A stretch of 64,000 nt of DNA from Dryas octopetala (taxonomy: Eukaryota; Streptophyta; Magnoliopsida; Rosales; Rosaceae), in the NCBI GenBank assembly GCA_963921425.1, contig OY992832.1:496001-560000 (forward strand), read 5' to 3'. Positions 1 to 12,517 of the stretch are shown one piece after another. Position 1 is the stretch's first letter, and the number at the start of each line of letters is the position of its first letter. A program made the translations under genes and the position numbers. The notes beneath the pieces are model-generated. The model did not search any database. It had not been told where the DNA came from and saw nothing but the letters and a program-made list of their open reading frames with translations.

Positions 1-3000
1 TTGGCAAAACTTGAATAAGGCAACAAATATTTTGTGTCGCAATAGTAATTGCACCCCAAAATAACTCTACTCCTTACATCTTCATCGACCTGGCAAAAGA
101 AAAACAAAAAAAGTGATTAATTGCTACTGAATTTATGTTAATAACAGAAAAACTGCATGAATTTGCAAACTTTCACCATACATTTAACGACAATCTAACA
201 ATATTTAGTTTTTCAAGAAGACAATCCAAAGGATTGACATCATGAATCTCTGAAAAAAATACACGCCTGGGATCAATAACAGCACGATCTTTAATAACCT
301 ACGAGTAGAAAGCAAAAATGAATATTAAAATTAACACGAAAAATGGCATGTTACTGTTCCACATAATAAAATAATTAAACAAACTATCTGGAAAAATTAG
401 ATCATATAGAGGTTCCATTTGGAATAACTTACGGTGTCTCTTGCTCTATAATACCATTGTGCGGTAAAGTTTAGTGAACCATCAATTGCCTCAAACATTT
501 CCACAATCTTACAAATATAGTGTGGTTCTCCCTCCCCTGCCTAAACATACAAATGAATGGGGAAAAAAACATCAAATCATGAAATAGGATCATCGAACAA
601 AAGTATAAGCAAACATTTCAGGCCCAGGAAAACATGGCTTGAAGAATAATTTCACAGAAGTATTCTTGTTACACATATAGAGTGAAAATTTTATAGAGGC
701 AACAAAGTGTGATCATAATAGTTTGGACAAATGTTGAGTTAAGTTCACTGGAGAGCAAGCAAATGTGCGAACAGACACTTTTAGGAGATTTCCGTAAAAA
801 TTGATTTCAAAATAATTGGCATTTCAAGCATCAATGTTTCTAATTCACTCTACAGCAATACAACCTAGTACCAAAACTAACGAATTGGAAATTTGAAGGA
901 TAGAAAGGGAGGGAATATTAGTTCAAACTTTTTCAATTATAGGTCACAATTTACTCATTCAATGCATTTGTTTCTTCTAATTTATTGGTACAACTACAAC
1001 CATGTTAATCTCAAATGTATTGCTTTTGGAAAAAGACCCAAATTATTAATGCTAGGATGCATAATCTCCTAAAAATATAAAAGGGGGGGGGGGGGGGGGG
1101 GAAAGTCAAGCAAGAGCTCACAATTTAAGTGTTAAAAAAAAAATAAAGGTAAAGAAAGTTAGTGTACAAAAAGAATCAAACATGAAAACGTTGGTTAATA
1201 TTATGGTTAAATTATGATTTTGGTACTTGTAAGTTTCACTTTGGTTCTTGTAATTTTAATTGTTTCAATTTTGGTACTATAGTACTACTTGTTTCAAATG
1301 CTTAACATCATCAAGTTTTCAACCTAAAAAGTCCAATTTAACCTAACAAATTTAAGTTTTTTAGTGGAAAGGATATGTGAAAGGCACATGAGAGGCATGT
1401 AAATTAGACTTTTTAGGTCAAAAAAAATTGATGAAATTTAGCAATTTAACTACAATCAAAACAATTAATAAACTTAAAACCAAATTGAAACAATTGAATC
1501 TACAAGTACCAAGGCCAAACTTTGCCCAAACTACAAGTAACAAGATCATAATTTGGCCTAATAAAATTGTTATCAAATAAGTAAACAAACACAATATTTG
1601 CAACAAGCATAGAAATAGTTAAAATACTTAACTGACTAAATAATTTTTCAAACCCAAAAACTGAATGATTCATATCAAGAGATCATATTGTGGAATGAAT
1701 CTTAATATATTCATTTCTTAAAATAAGAGTATTCTTGTTTTAAATATAATATATACTATAATGAAAAAAGTAAAAGAATAATACAAACTCACTTTTACAT
1801 GAGCATCATCATAAAGATCATACATAATCCGTCCATCTACAAACGCCTTTGTGTAGTGGCACTGAGCTTGAATAGGATCCTCATCTCTGTTTTTCCATAT
1901 GTCAAAATGTGAAACATCAGGCATATCAATTATGAAAATCAATCAAATGTTTTTCCATATGCTAGGAAAACATAAGGCATATCAAAATCAATCAAATAAT
2001 AAAACAATTATCAACTAGAAAAGACTTTTGAAAAAGAAATTTACAAAACTAACTCTATACAAAAATATGAAAATGCGTTGCAATTATTTTTTATTTTAGA
2101 AGAAAAAAAATGCATTATGATTATTAAAGTATAGGAACTAGTACAATCATTATAATATGCAAATATTAAATTGAATTAACATTGCTGAGATTGTACTCAT
2201 TTTGTTAGTAATTACACTTTAGTTAATAAGTTATTTTGTACAACTAATCTAGTAGTGTGATGTACAAATAACTTCATATTTGAACTTAGAGATGAATTAC
2301 ACTTTTAGACCATGTGAAGGTCACAACTACTATTTCATTGTGGAACATTAGAACAGAAGGTAGCTTACTCCACTCATACACATCTCTCTATCTTAGTAAG
2401 ACACCATTCTTATAAGATTTAAGGCCTCATTTGAATTAAAAGATTGAATTGGATAGGTGAAATGGCTAGATTCATGTGTATCCAAGAAAGAGAATAAAGG
2501 ATGTCTTCTAACTTGAAGAAAAAAAATGGATTAGTCATATTTTATGACTAATCCACCTTTTTTTCATCTTCTTTCTTCAAATTCAAATCTTTTTTCTTGA
2601 ATACACATAAATCTAACTGTTTAACCTATTCAATCTAATTCTATACATTAAACATTAAATTTCACTTAAGCAAGTGTTACTTCCAAAATCTTAAGATAGA
2701 TTTTAAGAAAAATACATATACACACCCACCACAACCATCAACCCACAACAATCAGCACCGGCCACTGCCACTATTGTAGACACAATCATCACCAACCACA
2801 CACTACCACTGTTAGACAACCACTAGACACCAAAATATTTAACAGTTAAAAAATAAGCCAACAATATAAACCAAACTAACATATTCCCTCATATGCAACC
2901 TTATCATCTAATGCAATAAAGAAATGCGCATATACATATATATAGGCCTCTTCCATTGAGGAATCCCTTAAATAAGTTTATTTAAAAGATCCATCATAAG

Positions 3001-4964
3001 GCTTATTCTATATTATATTTCAATGATCCAAACCATCTATCTTTTTGGTCTCCATTGAAAGATCACCCTTGCAAAAACTTAGATAAATCGATAACTATTT
3101 GACCGTTAATTATATGGACACCATTTTAAGTGTTTATTAAAAACAATTTGTTCGTTTATTTATTTGTTCAAAGATAGATATCTTAATAGTTTCTTATTTT
3201 TCCATAGATGATTTTGGAATAAAGACCTACAAAACAAACAGCTCAAATCATTGAAAGATAATATAGAATGATCCCCATGATAGATCCCTTAAATAAAACT
3301 ATTTAAGAGACCCCTCAATAGAAAGGGCCTGATATACATGTGTATGTGTATAGAGAAAGAGCGAGAGAAATAAAGAAAGAAAGAGAAACATATAGATGTA
3401 GCTCAATCCTATACCTTGAAAACCAACAAATAAATGGGGATTAAAAGTTTCAAACTCAATACCTCTTGCAAACCAATCTATTAATGTCATGTTGCACACA
3501 ACCACTAGACTACCAAGCCAAACAAAGTAAGGAATGACAATTGGTGGGTTCAAACCCAATACCTCAAGTAAACAAAAGCTTTTATATCATGTTATAAAAC
3601 TGTTAGACTTCAAAAACTTAAGTTATTGAAAATTGATTAAATGTTCTGTTTATTAAGGCAAACAAAAAATTACATAAAAGTGGACTTCTATCCACACCAA
3701 TGCTGCAGTACAAACGAATTGACAACACAAAAACATCCAAATCTACAGCTAAAAATAGAGACTAACATTAAATTATAGCATTAATCCCCTCCAATTTGAT
3801 AAAATAGTTGGAAAAAAATGACCCTAGTTTTTCAAAACCAAAATTTGACTTTGCCCCAAACAATATATATCAAGCTAACACAACCTCCAATATCTCATTC
3901 CCACCTTGCAACTAGCATACTATCACCTCCTCTATGCAATCACCACCACTATTGCCACTACCACAATCCATGTCTCCATATTTGTTTCCAATGTTGCAAC
4001 AATCACCCAACACCACCACCAATATCACCATCTCTAACGTTGACACCACCACCACTTCTATCATTCATATCTTATTCGAATTTCATCATGTTTAATAAGA
4101 AACTTTACAAACTTCCAAAACTCTGTTATTTTGAAATTGACCAGCACCTTCAAACTTCCTCCTCCAAATGCATCATAAAGTAACCTTATAACACATTTAT
4201 TGTGTTATTTGACCCGGGTATGTGTTATTAGTGAAGTATTTTAATACTATTTGATGCTATGAAATCTGGAAATATTTTAATCATAAATTTAAAATGTTAA
4301 TCAATAAAAAACGTACTCTTTTGAGCTATTTGATCCAGGTACATTCTTCTTCTGCAAAAATAACAAAAGCAAGGTTAAAAGTATATAAAAACTTAAAACA
4401 GGAGCTTCTATGTATGAAATTATATTGACATCAGAAGATTGAGATCTAACCTAATAAAACATATTCAAATTAAAGCAAAATATAAGTCCAGTCTCCACTC
4501 TAAAAACCCTGACAGCAACAAAAAAAAAATGAAGTTTTAAAGAAAATTCATCAAAAATCAAAATCTTTCATACGTTTCCATCTTCCTAAACTCAAAATTA
4601 CATTAAAATAAGCAATTTTCCATCAGTTTAAAATAAACCAAGGAAAACCTCAAAATAAAACAAAATAACCAGGGACAAAATCCTTTACCTTTCCCAGATA
4701 CCGATTGGGCCATCTCCGTCGAGCCTCCTCATCTTCAACCGATGGACCAATAAACCTGGCCTCCTGATCCTCTCCATCTTCAAAGGAAAACCCGTTCGTT
4801 TTAAATTTTTCAGGAGAAGCAGTAGCTCGTTCAGTACTCTGTACGGCTTCTTCCTCTACAGCTCCCTGCTCTTCAGTTCGCTTCAGCTTCTTCTTAGATG
4901 AAGCAGAATCAGATTTGGAAGAAGAAGCTGAAGAGGCCGCGGTCGTCTTGCGCTTTCTCGGCAT
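1..4964 (-). CDS. CMT3: Chromomethylase (DNA cytosine-5-methyltransferase, CMT3 type), N-terminal part
   Basis: A plant chromomethylase, the nuclear enzyme that maintains CHG methylation by binding H3K9-methylated chromatin. The gene is cut by the left edge, so only about 239 residues are present. Exons on the minus strand are 4964-4689, 4351-4317, 1886-1793, 540-433, 298-182 and 89-1, and all junctions keep phase. The start ATG opens a basic Lys/Arg/Ser tail (MPRKRKTT), followed by an acidic stretch and the CMT3-like block RRRWPNRYLGK. From about residue 112 the BAH domain begins (QCHYTKAFVDGRIMYDL, then KIVEMFEAIDG, RRVFFSEIHD and NYYCDTKYLLPY). The chromodomain and the catalytic methyltransferase motifs lie off the window. 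The second exon is only 35 bp and rests on phase plus a GTACGT donor. Introns 2 and 3 hold foldback elements. The short N-terminus fits CMT3/CMT1 better than CMT2, which has a long one. Confidence 0.87.
1083..1101. repeat. Homopolymer of 19 G
   Basis: An uninterrupted run of 19 G lies in CMT3 intron 3 of an otherwise AT-rich sequence. The length may be inexact because such runs are error-prone. Confidence 0.85.
1205..1558. mobile_element. Mutator-like foldback MITE in CMT3 intron 3
   Basis: A 354-bp element with two long inverted arms of about 150 bp each. The left arm starts GGTTAAATTATGATTTTGGT and the right arm, read in reverse, starts GGCCAAATTATGATCTTGTT. The flanking 9-mers are taatattat on the left and taataaaat on the right. 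They match at 7 of 9 positions and are consistent with an aged Mutator-type target duplication. It has no coding capacity. Confidence 0.65.
2421..2668. repeat. Foldback (hairpin) repeat in CMT3 intron 2
   Basis: A nearly self-complementary stretch. Its centre is the palindrome TGGATTAGTCAT / ATGACTAATCCA around 2530-2557. The outer arms pair over ATTCATGTGTATCCAAGAAA (left) and its inverted counterpart near 2590-2612. The termini are diverged and no target duplication is clear, so the superfamily is not assigned. Confidence 0.5.
2945..3329. mobile_element. Second foldback MITE in CMT3 intron 2
   Basis: About 100-bp inverted arms. The left arm starts GGCCTCTTCCATTGAGGAAT and the reversed right arm GGCCCTTTCTATTGAGGGGT, and both continue through CTTAAATA and TTCTATATTAT blocks. 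The flanking 9-mers match at only 6 of 9 positions. It is probably an old Mutator-like miniature element, but that class is an inference. Confidence 0.5.
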
Positions 4965-7454
4965 TATCTGTGCGACGGACAGAGACAGAGACAGAGAGTG
5001 AAACGCCGAGCAAAGGAGGACTGGAAGAGGAATAGTTCGAGAGCAAAAGTGAGCGAGAGTGATAGGGTTTTGTCAAAAAAGTGTGAATTATTTGGGTTTA
5101 TATAGTGGGCCGTGCAATTTTGAAGCGAATGTGAGGCCGCGTGAGTTTTGGGCGGGAAGCGGAAATTTTAGGAAAGCAAATTTGAATTTTGCGTGTGTCA
5201 CGTCAAACTTTTTCTGAACGTTGGGACTTCTAGGGGTGTTTGGTTGCGCGTGGATGTTTCGGCGTGTTTGGCTATTGCATTTGGTTTTACTTCTTCTTTT
5301 TAAGTTTTTCTTTATCTTATATATTATTTTAACTGTGTGGGGCCTGTGGGCATATGATGTGTCACACGATCATACTTTGTTTTATTTGATTAAATGTCAA
5401 AACAAGTGAAAACTTGCTTCCTCTTGTGGATTGTTAGCCCATCACAAATCAATTTTGGCTCATTTCCACCAAGTAACGTATTACTTTCATACATCATTTT
5501 CACATAATACAAAATTTAAAATCAAATATATTTATATATCTAAGATAAAGAGTTATATTATAATAATAACAAAAATAAAAATAAGGGCGTAAATGAAAAA
5601 GGTAACTAACAATCCAACAAGAAAAATTACTCGTTTAATGATTGTTCAATCAATCACTATTGCATCTTATTGGCTTTTATCCAATTTGTGCCAAGAAACA
5701 ATCTACTATTGAGAGTTGAGTCGTAACATTGTACAATTATTAATTAGATACACTTTGTGATTAGTACATGAATTCATGGTATTAATAAGTAGATACATTA
5801 TGAACATACATTTATTAATAATAATTGTTAATGCTTTATGAACTTTTAGGTATTTAGTGGAATCATCCTATAAATAAGTCATAATATAGTGTATCATATT
5901 AAGATTTTCAATTCATATTTGGGCATGTTTGGGAGTGCTTATGTATAAAACTTTTTTATTTAGTAATGCTTTCAATAGAAGCGCTTTAACTATAAAAACA
6001 TAAATTTTTTTGAAAAAATTTCAAGTATTGCTTGTGAATATACTTGGAATCGGAAACGTTTTTGGAGGGAGCACTTCCAAGTGCTTTTAATTTTTTTTGT
6101 CAAACACAAACAAAAACGCTTATGATTATTTGAAAACGCTTTTAAGGCTTCTAAAAACATTGTCAAACAAGCCTTTAATCATTTAAGTAGCTTTCGCTAC
6201 ATTATAAATAGTAGTTAAAGTAAGTTTATTTTGCAAACTTACCAAAGTACCTTCATTGCTTCACATCTTTCTTGAACAATATATCCTTTAATTTGGTGTG
6301 ACAACCTCAATGCTATAGCAAAACACATTGGGATAAATAAAGCCATAACAAATAACCTTGCTTCTAAGATCAACTGGCTAATATTTTTAGATGAAGTCTT
6401 TCTTATATTTGATTTAATGCTTTGTGTTAGCTTATACAACAATAAATTATCATTGAGTATGGTCACATTTATTAACATAGAATGGGAGAGAAAAGGAATG
6501 AGAGTGAGAAATAATGGGTGAGGGAAGGAATTGGGGTGAAGAGGAATCCTTCCTATTAAGTTGTTTATTAACAATCTTGAATAATAATAAAAATGAAGTT
6601 GATTCTCACTCATGTGTTTACTAATGATTATGAATCAAAATAAAAACTTAATAGATATTTTCTTATTAAAAATCATCCTATTAAAGAGTTTGTGTGTTGT
6701 TGAAAAAAAAAATGATTTTCTTATTAGATATTTTGAAATTAATAAAACAATTAAGGGTATTTTTGATATAAATTAATGACTATGAAACTGGGAGTCATGT
6801 CCCGCAAGGAATGAGATTGGGAAAGTAATTTCTCATTTTGGAGTGGGCTCACTTACTTTTTTAATTTTTCAATACAAATAAATACAAGATTAAAGTGAAA
6901 TGATAATGAGATTGCTAAGAATCATTAGGCCAGTTTCAGCCGGATACAATCTTAAATCCAACCCTTTTTTTTTGCCAGGCCGACTAAATCCAACTCAAAT
7001 ATAGCCCAAACCGAATAACTTTGGGCCGGTGGCCCAATATTCTCTCTTGATGGTAGATTTGTGATTAATCTCGACTTCACCAAATTGACGAACGTCGGCA
7101 TGCCCCACCATATGGTCCACGTCCCAAACCCTCCTTTCTCATTTGGTTGTCTCTGTTTTCCCGCATCATCTAACAGTTGGACTCGGCGCCTCTCTCTCGC
7201 TCTCTCTATCTCTCCCTCTTCCTCCCTCTCTACCAAACCCTAACCCCCAAATTTCAACCTCTACGAACAAACCCTAATTCCCTTCAATTGAACCCCAATC
7301 CGACCCAACTGGCCTCCGATTTCATCTGATTTCACTCTTCCTCGACCCATTCCTTCAAATTTCAGCCATGCCCAAGACTCCCAAAGCTTCGCTGGATTAA
7401 TATAATGATCGAATCGCTGAAGCACCGTACAAATTCATTTTATGGGTTTGAGCA
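4965..7454. other. Bidirectional intergenic region between CMT3 and the MLK gene
   Basis: This 2.5-kb stretch separates two divergent genes, so it holds both promoters. The CMT3 side (4965-5200) is purine/pyrimidine biased and GC-richer. The MLK side has a CT-rich 5' leader (7187-7230) typical of plant 5' UTRs. The middle is AT-rich and partly repetitive. I see no convincing additional gene. Confidence 0.5.
5930..6175. repeat. Possible short non-autonomous transposon
   Basis: The ends are loosely inverted: GGCATGTTTGGGAGTG on the left and, reversed, GGCTTGTTTGACAATG on the right (about 11 of 16 matches). The interior carries repeated AACGCTT / GTGCTT blocks. There is no target duplication I can defend, so this stays tentative. 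Confidence 0.3.
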
Positions 7455-10400
7455 ATGCCGGAGCTTCGAAAAGGAGTCCGCCGCGCTAGGGTAGGTCACA
7501 GGCCATCGGACCCACCGCCGCCGTTGCGAAGGACCCGCGCCACGGTCGCCCGAGAAGCTGCTGAGGCCGTGGTGAGGCCAAGGACGAGGTTGGCAGTTAG
7601 AAGATTGAAAGAGGAGGAGCAGCAGGACCAGGAGCCGGAGCAGGAAGACCGTGTGATTGTGATTTCGGAGAAAGACTCCGATTCAGAGGGTAAAAAGGGA
7701 AAACAAAAAGTCGAGGAGGAAGAAAAGAAAGTTGTGATGGCGGATGATAGTGGAGGCTTGAGTGCTAATAAGGCTGCTGGCCAAGAAGAAGAGGGCAGTA
7801 CGGCGCCTTTTCCTGAAAAGGTATGTGTTCTTGATGTGTTAGTTTGTGTGTTTTTTTAGTTGGGTTGGTGTTGCTGCTGATGTAATGTGTTTTTCTCCTT
7901 CTTGTTCATTGATTGTTCAATTTATTGGTAATGGGTTATTTTTTCTAAGACTTGGATATGTTTGAAGCTTTTATTGTGTTTTGTTTAATGTTCTTATGAG
8001 AATTAGGTCATAATCAGTTAGTTTCCTTCTTGAGATTGAGTAAAGTGGGCGTCTTTAATTTTATATGTGTATTTCTGTACGTATACATGGATACATGTTT
8101 CTCTGTTTGGGTGCATGCATGTCCGCGCTGGTATATTCCTAATTTACTATTTTGTTCTTTCAATTTCTTCCAATTAAGCAGGCCAGTGTCATAATTAGAA
8201 AGATGGTTATCTATTATCCTTTTTAGCAATTATAAAGAATCCACGGGTTGGTGTTACTTAATGACGGTGGTCATTCTTTGGTAACTTAATGATGGTTTTG
8301 GTTGTAAAATTTAAGTTATCATAATAAAAAGAAAGAGATTTTGTTTCAAATTTTTCTATTGTTTAATTAACGGTAATAGATGTTCTGGAAAATGTTCACT
8401 TTCAGGTTCAAGTAGGAGGGTCACCACTCTATAAGGTAGAGAGGAAACTGGGAAAAGGTGGCTTTGGTCAGGTGTTTGTTGGTCGTCGCGTTACTGGGGG
8501 AGTTGATCGTACAAGTGGTCCTGGTGCAATTGAGGTAAGTTTTCTAAGGATTGATTAGTATTTTCTACGGATTGATTAGTTTTCTCTTTCACGAACTGTC
8601 CTTGTGGATTTCTTTCTGATTTTTGTATTTATCAGGTAGCACTGAAATTTGAGCACAGAAACAGCAAAGGCTGTAGTTATGGTCCCCCATACGAGTGGCA
8701 AGTTTACAAGTGGGTATTTTTCTCTGTCTTACATTTTTAGTTTTTCCCTTGTTTTTTCCCTAGAGTGACGTGGTCAGGTTAATTTATATATATATATATA
8801 TATGCATAAATATGCATACACTTCAACAATTATTTATAGATTGATTATTTCTTATTGTTGAACAGCACTCTTGGCGGAAGTCATGGAGTGCCTAAAGTAC
8901 ACTATAAAGGAAAGCAGGGAGACTATTATGTAATGGTATGATCAACTACCCTATCTCCTCTATCATTCCATTTTGAATTACTGGTATAAGTTTTTTATTT
9001 CTATATTTTCAGGTTATGGACATGCTAGGACCTAGTTTATGGGATGTATGGAATTCTTCAGGGCAAGCGTGAGTATCTAAAATTATTACCTTGCCCATCC
9101 AAACCTTCTTATTCATTATTATTTCTCCATTCAATGTTATCTTGAGATCTGAAACTTGAATATGCCATTGAGGATTGAGGTGAAAAACCAGTTTTAAATG
9201 TTTGGGGCTTATTCTGTGAGGTTTGCATGTTTTTATATCTTTGACTTCAGCTTTGTGGAAACATTGTTACTTCAATTTTTCTGGTTATGTTTGAATGAAT
9301 CCAGGATGTCTGCAGAAATGGTAGCTTGTATAGCTGTCGAGTCTTTATCAATTCTAGAGAAGATGCACTCTAAAGGGTATGTGAACATTATCCATTTTCT
9401 GGTGTTGGTTGTCCCAATCTTTTTGCATATAATGGATACTATATTTTCTTTAATTTTCTTGTTTTTTTTTTTATATTTTTTATTTTAGATTTCGAACTTA
9501 ATTTCACATATCATGTGTTTAATTTAGCTATGTGCATGGAGATGTAAAGCCAGAAAACTTTTTACTTGGTCAACCATCTACGGCTCAGGAGAAGAAGTTG
9601 TTTCTTGTGGACCTTGGACTAGGCAAGTATAGTTCATTTTATACTTACGGTGTCTCTCCAGTCATTTCCACTAGTTCAATTTCTTATGTCTTCTTTATCA
9701 TCACTTGATTTTGCAGCAACGAAGTGGAAAGACAACTCTAGTGGGATGCATGTTGAATATGATCAACGTCCTGATATGTTTAGGTGAACTAATATCTGCA
9801 TTTTTTTGGGTTTTGGTTTGCAATGCAGTTCTGTTATCTTTAACCATAAAACCTTTTTTTGTTTCACCTACAGAGGAACTGTACGATATGCTAGTGTTCA
9901 TGCTCACCTGGGAAGAACTGCTAGTAGAAGAGATGATCTTGAATCTCTTGCTTATACACTTATTTTTCTCCACCGAGGCAGGTTACCATGGCAGGGCTAT
10001 CAGGTATACAATATATCAAAATTTAGAGTCTGTTTTACTCTCTTTAATTGGGTTTTATACAAGTTATCTGAACTATACTTGATCCTGTTTCAGGGTGATA
10101 ACAAGTCATTCCTTGTTTGCAAAAAGAAGATGGCAACGTCTCCTGAAATGCTGTGTTGCTTCTGCCCCCCACCTCTAAGGCAATTTCTTGAGGTTGTTGT
10201 GAACATGAAATTTGATGAAGAGCCTAACTATTCGAAGCTAATATCTCTGTTTGAGGGTTTGATAGGATCAAATCCTGCTGCAAGGCCACTAAAAATTGAT
10301 GGTGCTCAGAAGGTAATTTTGGTGACATTGTAACGTAATATAGAATCTGCTTTCGGTATGTTCATTGGACCTCCTAATCTTATTTTTTTCCGATCATTTT

Positions 10401-11174
10401 TAGATTATTAGCCAGGTTGGTCAGAAACGTGGTAGATTGAATATTGAGGAAGAAGATGATGGGCAGCCAAGGAAGAAGGTTCGGCTAGGAGTACCTGCTA
10501 CACAATGGATTTCAATTTACAATGCTCGGATGCCAATGAAACAGAGGTAGAAATTCATCTTGCAACATTGTACCTTTTTGATAAGAAAATTAATAAGGAA
10601 AAAAAAAGATTTGGAACAAGTCCTTACGGCTTGTTTTTATTTTTAGGTATCATTACAATGTCGCTGATGCAAGGCTGGCACAACATGTGGAGAGAGGGAT
10701 TGCAGATGGTCTGCTTATAAGTTGTGTGTCATCTTGTTCTAATCTCTGGGCACTTATCATGGATGCTGGAACTGGTTTTACAAACCAAGTTTATGAGCTT
10801 TCACCCTTCTTCTTGCACAAGGTGGATTTCTGTACCTGTCTTTATTCATATAAGATATTTGACTCCTGAAACAATTGACAGACTTGTTCCTCCAAAATAC
10901 ATAGGAATGGATCATGGAACAATGGGAGAAGAACTATTACATTAGTTCTATTGCTGGTGCTAATAATGGAAGTTCCCTTGTGGTGATGTCCAAAGGTATG
11001 TTTGCTTTAGTGATTAGTTTGTGGCATTGATATATGACTCATTGTGTTAATGAGTAAAGTTGCATGACCTGTATGTACCTGTTTATTGTCATACAAGATT
11101 TCATTTTCATAGCAATAAGGTCTGCTTTAGCACAATGTTCCAAGTTGTCGTCTTATATATGATTGATGTTAATT

Positions 11175-11211
<37 letters not shown>

Positions 11212-12517
11212 CACATGCACACACACACACACTAAGTGGCTTAGTGAATCAGTCTAGCGGGTTTTCTTTAATGCTATGCTGTGACTTTAATCTACACTTG
11301 GTACTTCTGTAGTTGTTGTCTGAGGTCTAGGATTTTCCTGTTCCTGACATTCCTGGTAAGCTCTGATGAATGGGTGACATGCATAATGTTCTTATTATGA
11401 ACATAAATACTTGTTCTCTTTTTCCTCTATCTCTTCCACATGGGAAGTTGTCTGTGTTGTGCATTTATGTTAGTTTTGATCAAATGTTGCCTTCTGTTAT
11501 AATTGATACGGATTGTATGTTTTGGCTTCATGAAGGTGATCTTACCTGCCATCGTGTAAATGGAGTAACCTAGTGAACTTTTGTTAAAATTGATTTGGAT
11601 ATTTGTAGATAGTATGAGTACTTACAAATTTGCATATCCAGATCTGTTCAATTTATTGTAGCCACTAAATTATGCAACGGTGACTCTATTACAGGAACTC
11701 AGTATACTCAACAGTCTTACAAAGTAAGTGATTCATTCCCCTTCAAGTGGATTAATAAGAAGTGGAGAGAAGGATTTCATGTGACCTCAATGGCAACTGC
11801 TGGGAGCCGGTGGGGCGTTGTCATGTCTCGCAATGCTGGCTTCAGTGATCAGGTGAGTTGTACCCCAACTTTTGATCAACATCTGCCGTTCTCTTGGTAG
11901 GAATGTTAGTGTTCATTTGATTTTTCCATGCCAGCATGTCGCAAAATAATAGCCAGTTAACCAGACTGAGAGTTTTATCATGTTCAATTGATAGTGATAC
12001 TATTATGCCAGGTTGAATTTAACTGGAAACGGATTTAGACCATTTGTGAATTTAACCATTGGATCATGATGTCTCTCCTCTGGTTTTTGAGTTGGTGTCC
12101 TCTCTCTCACTTGTCTTTGGCGTTTCATAGGTTGTGGAGCTTGATTTTCTCTATCCAAGTGAAGGCATCCACAGACGTTGGGACAATGGTTTCAGGATAA
12201 CATCAACAGCTGCAACTTGGGATCAAGCAGCTCTTATCTTGAGTGTTCCCAAGCGCAAACCTGGTGATGAAACTCAGGAGACTTTACGTACATCTCAATT
12301 TCCTAGCACACATGTTAAGGTATATATGAATCATTTATGTAATACAATTTTTTCTTAAAGTGAATGACTTTGATACTGATTTAACATTTTTAGACATAAT
12401 ATTATTGATAATAAATTATTGATCTCCTCACCCCAAAATTCTGGTCTTTGTGTACAGGAAAAATGGGCAAAGAATCTGTATCTTGCTTGTTTGTGTTATG
12501 GGCGCACTGTATCTTGA
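7455..12517 (+). CDS. MUT9-like / casein kinase 1-like nuclear protein kinase (MLK/PPK family)
   Basis: A plant CK1-related kinase of the MLK/PPK group, related to rice EL1/HD16. Family members act in the nucleus, phosphorylating histone H3 and photoreceptor or circadian partners. Sixteen exons: 7455-7820, 8406-8534, 8636-8709, 8866-8935, 9013-9068, 9305-9376, 9528-9622, 9717-9783, 9874-10003, 10094-10312, 10404-10546, 10647-10821, 10905-10995, 11695-11852, 12131-12319 and 12458-12517. They give 697 residues, the normal family length. Visible features are a charged N-terminus, P-loop GKGGFGQV at 138-145, VALK lysine at 169, HGDVKPEN at 259-266 (CK1-like HGD in place of HRD), DLG at 284-286 in place of DFG, and a basic NLS-like stretch (RKKVR). 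The long C-terminal region is typical of MLKs. Intron 7 (9623-9716) starts with GC instead of GT. Which of the four Arabidopsis paralogues is the orthologue is not resolved. Confidence 0.92.
11181..11209. repeat. CT microsatellite followed by an AC run
   Basis: An uninterrupted (CT)n tract, with a short (AC)n run just downstream at about 11217-11233, inside intron 13 of the MLK gene. Confidence 0.85.

Noticed and set aside
3299-4183. Short frames rich in Tyr/His/Pro/Ser near 3.3-4.2 kb
   Set aside because: They fall in CMT3 intron 2 and come from a MITE and a CAC/ACC-rich stretch.
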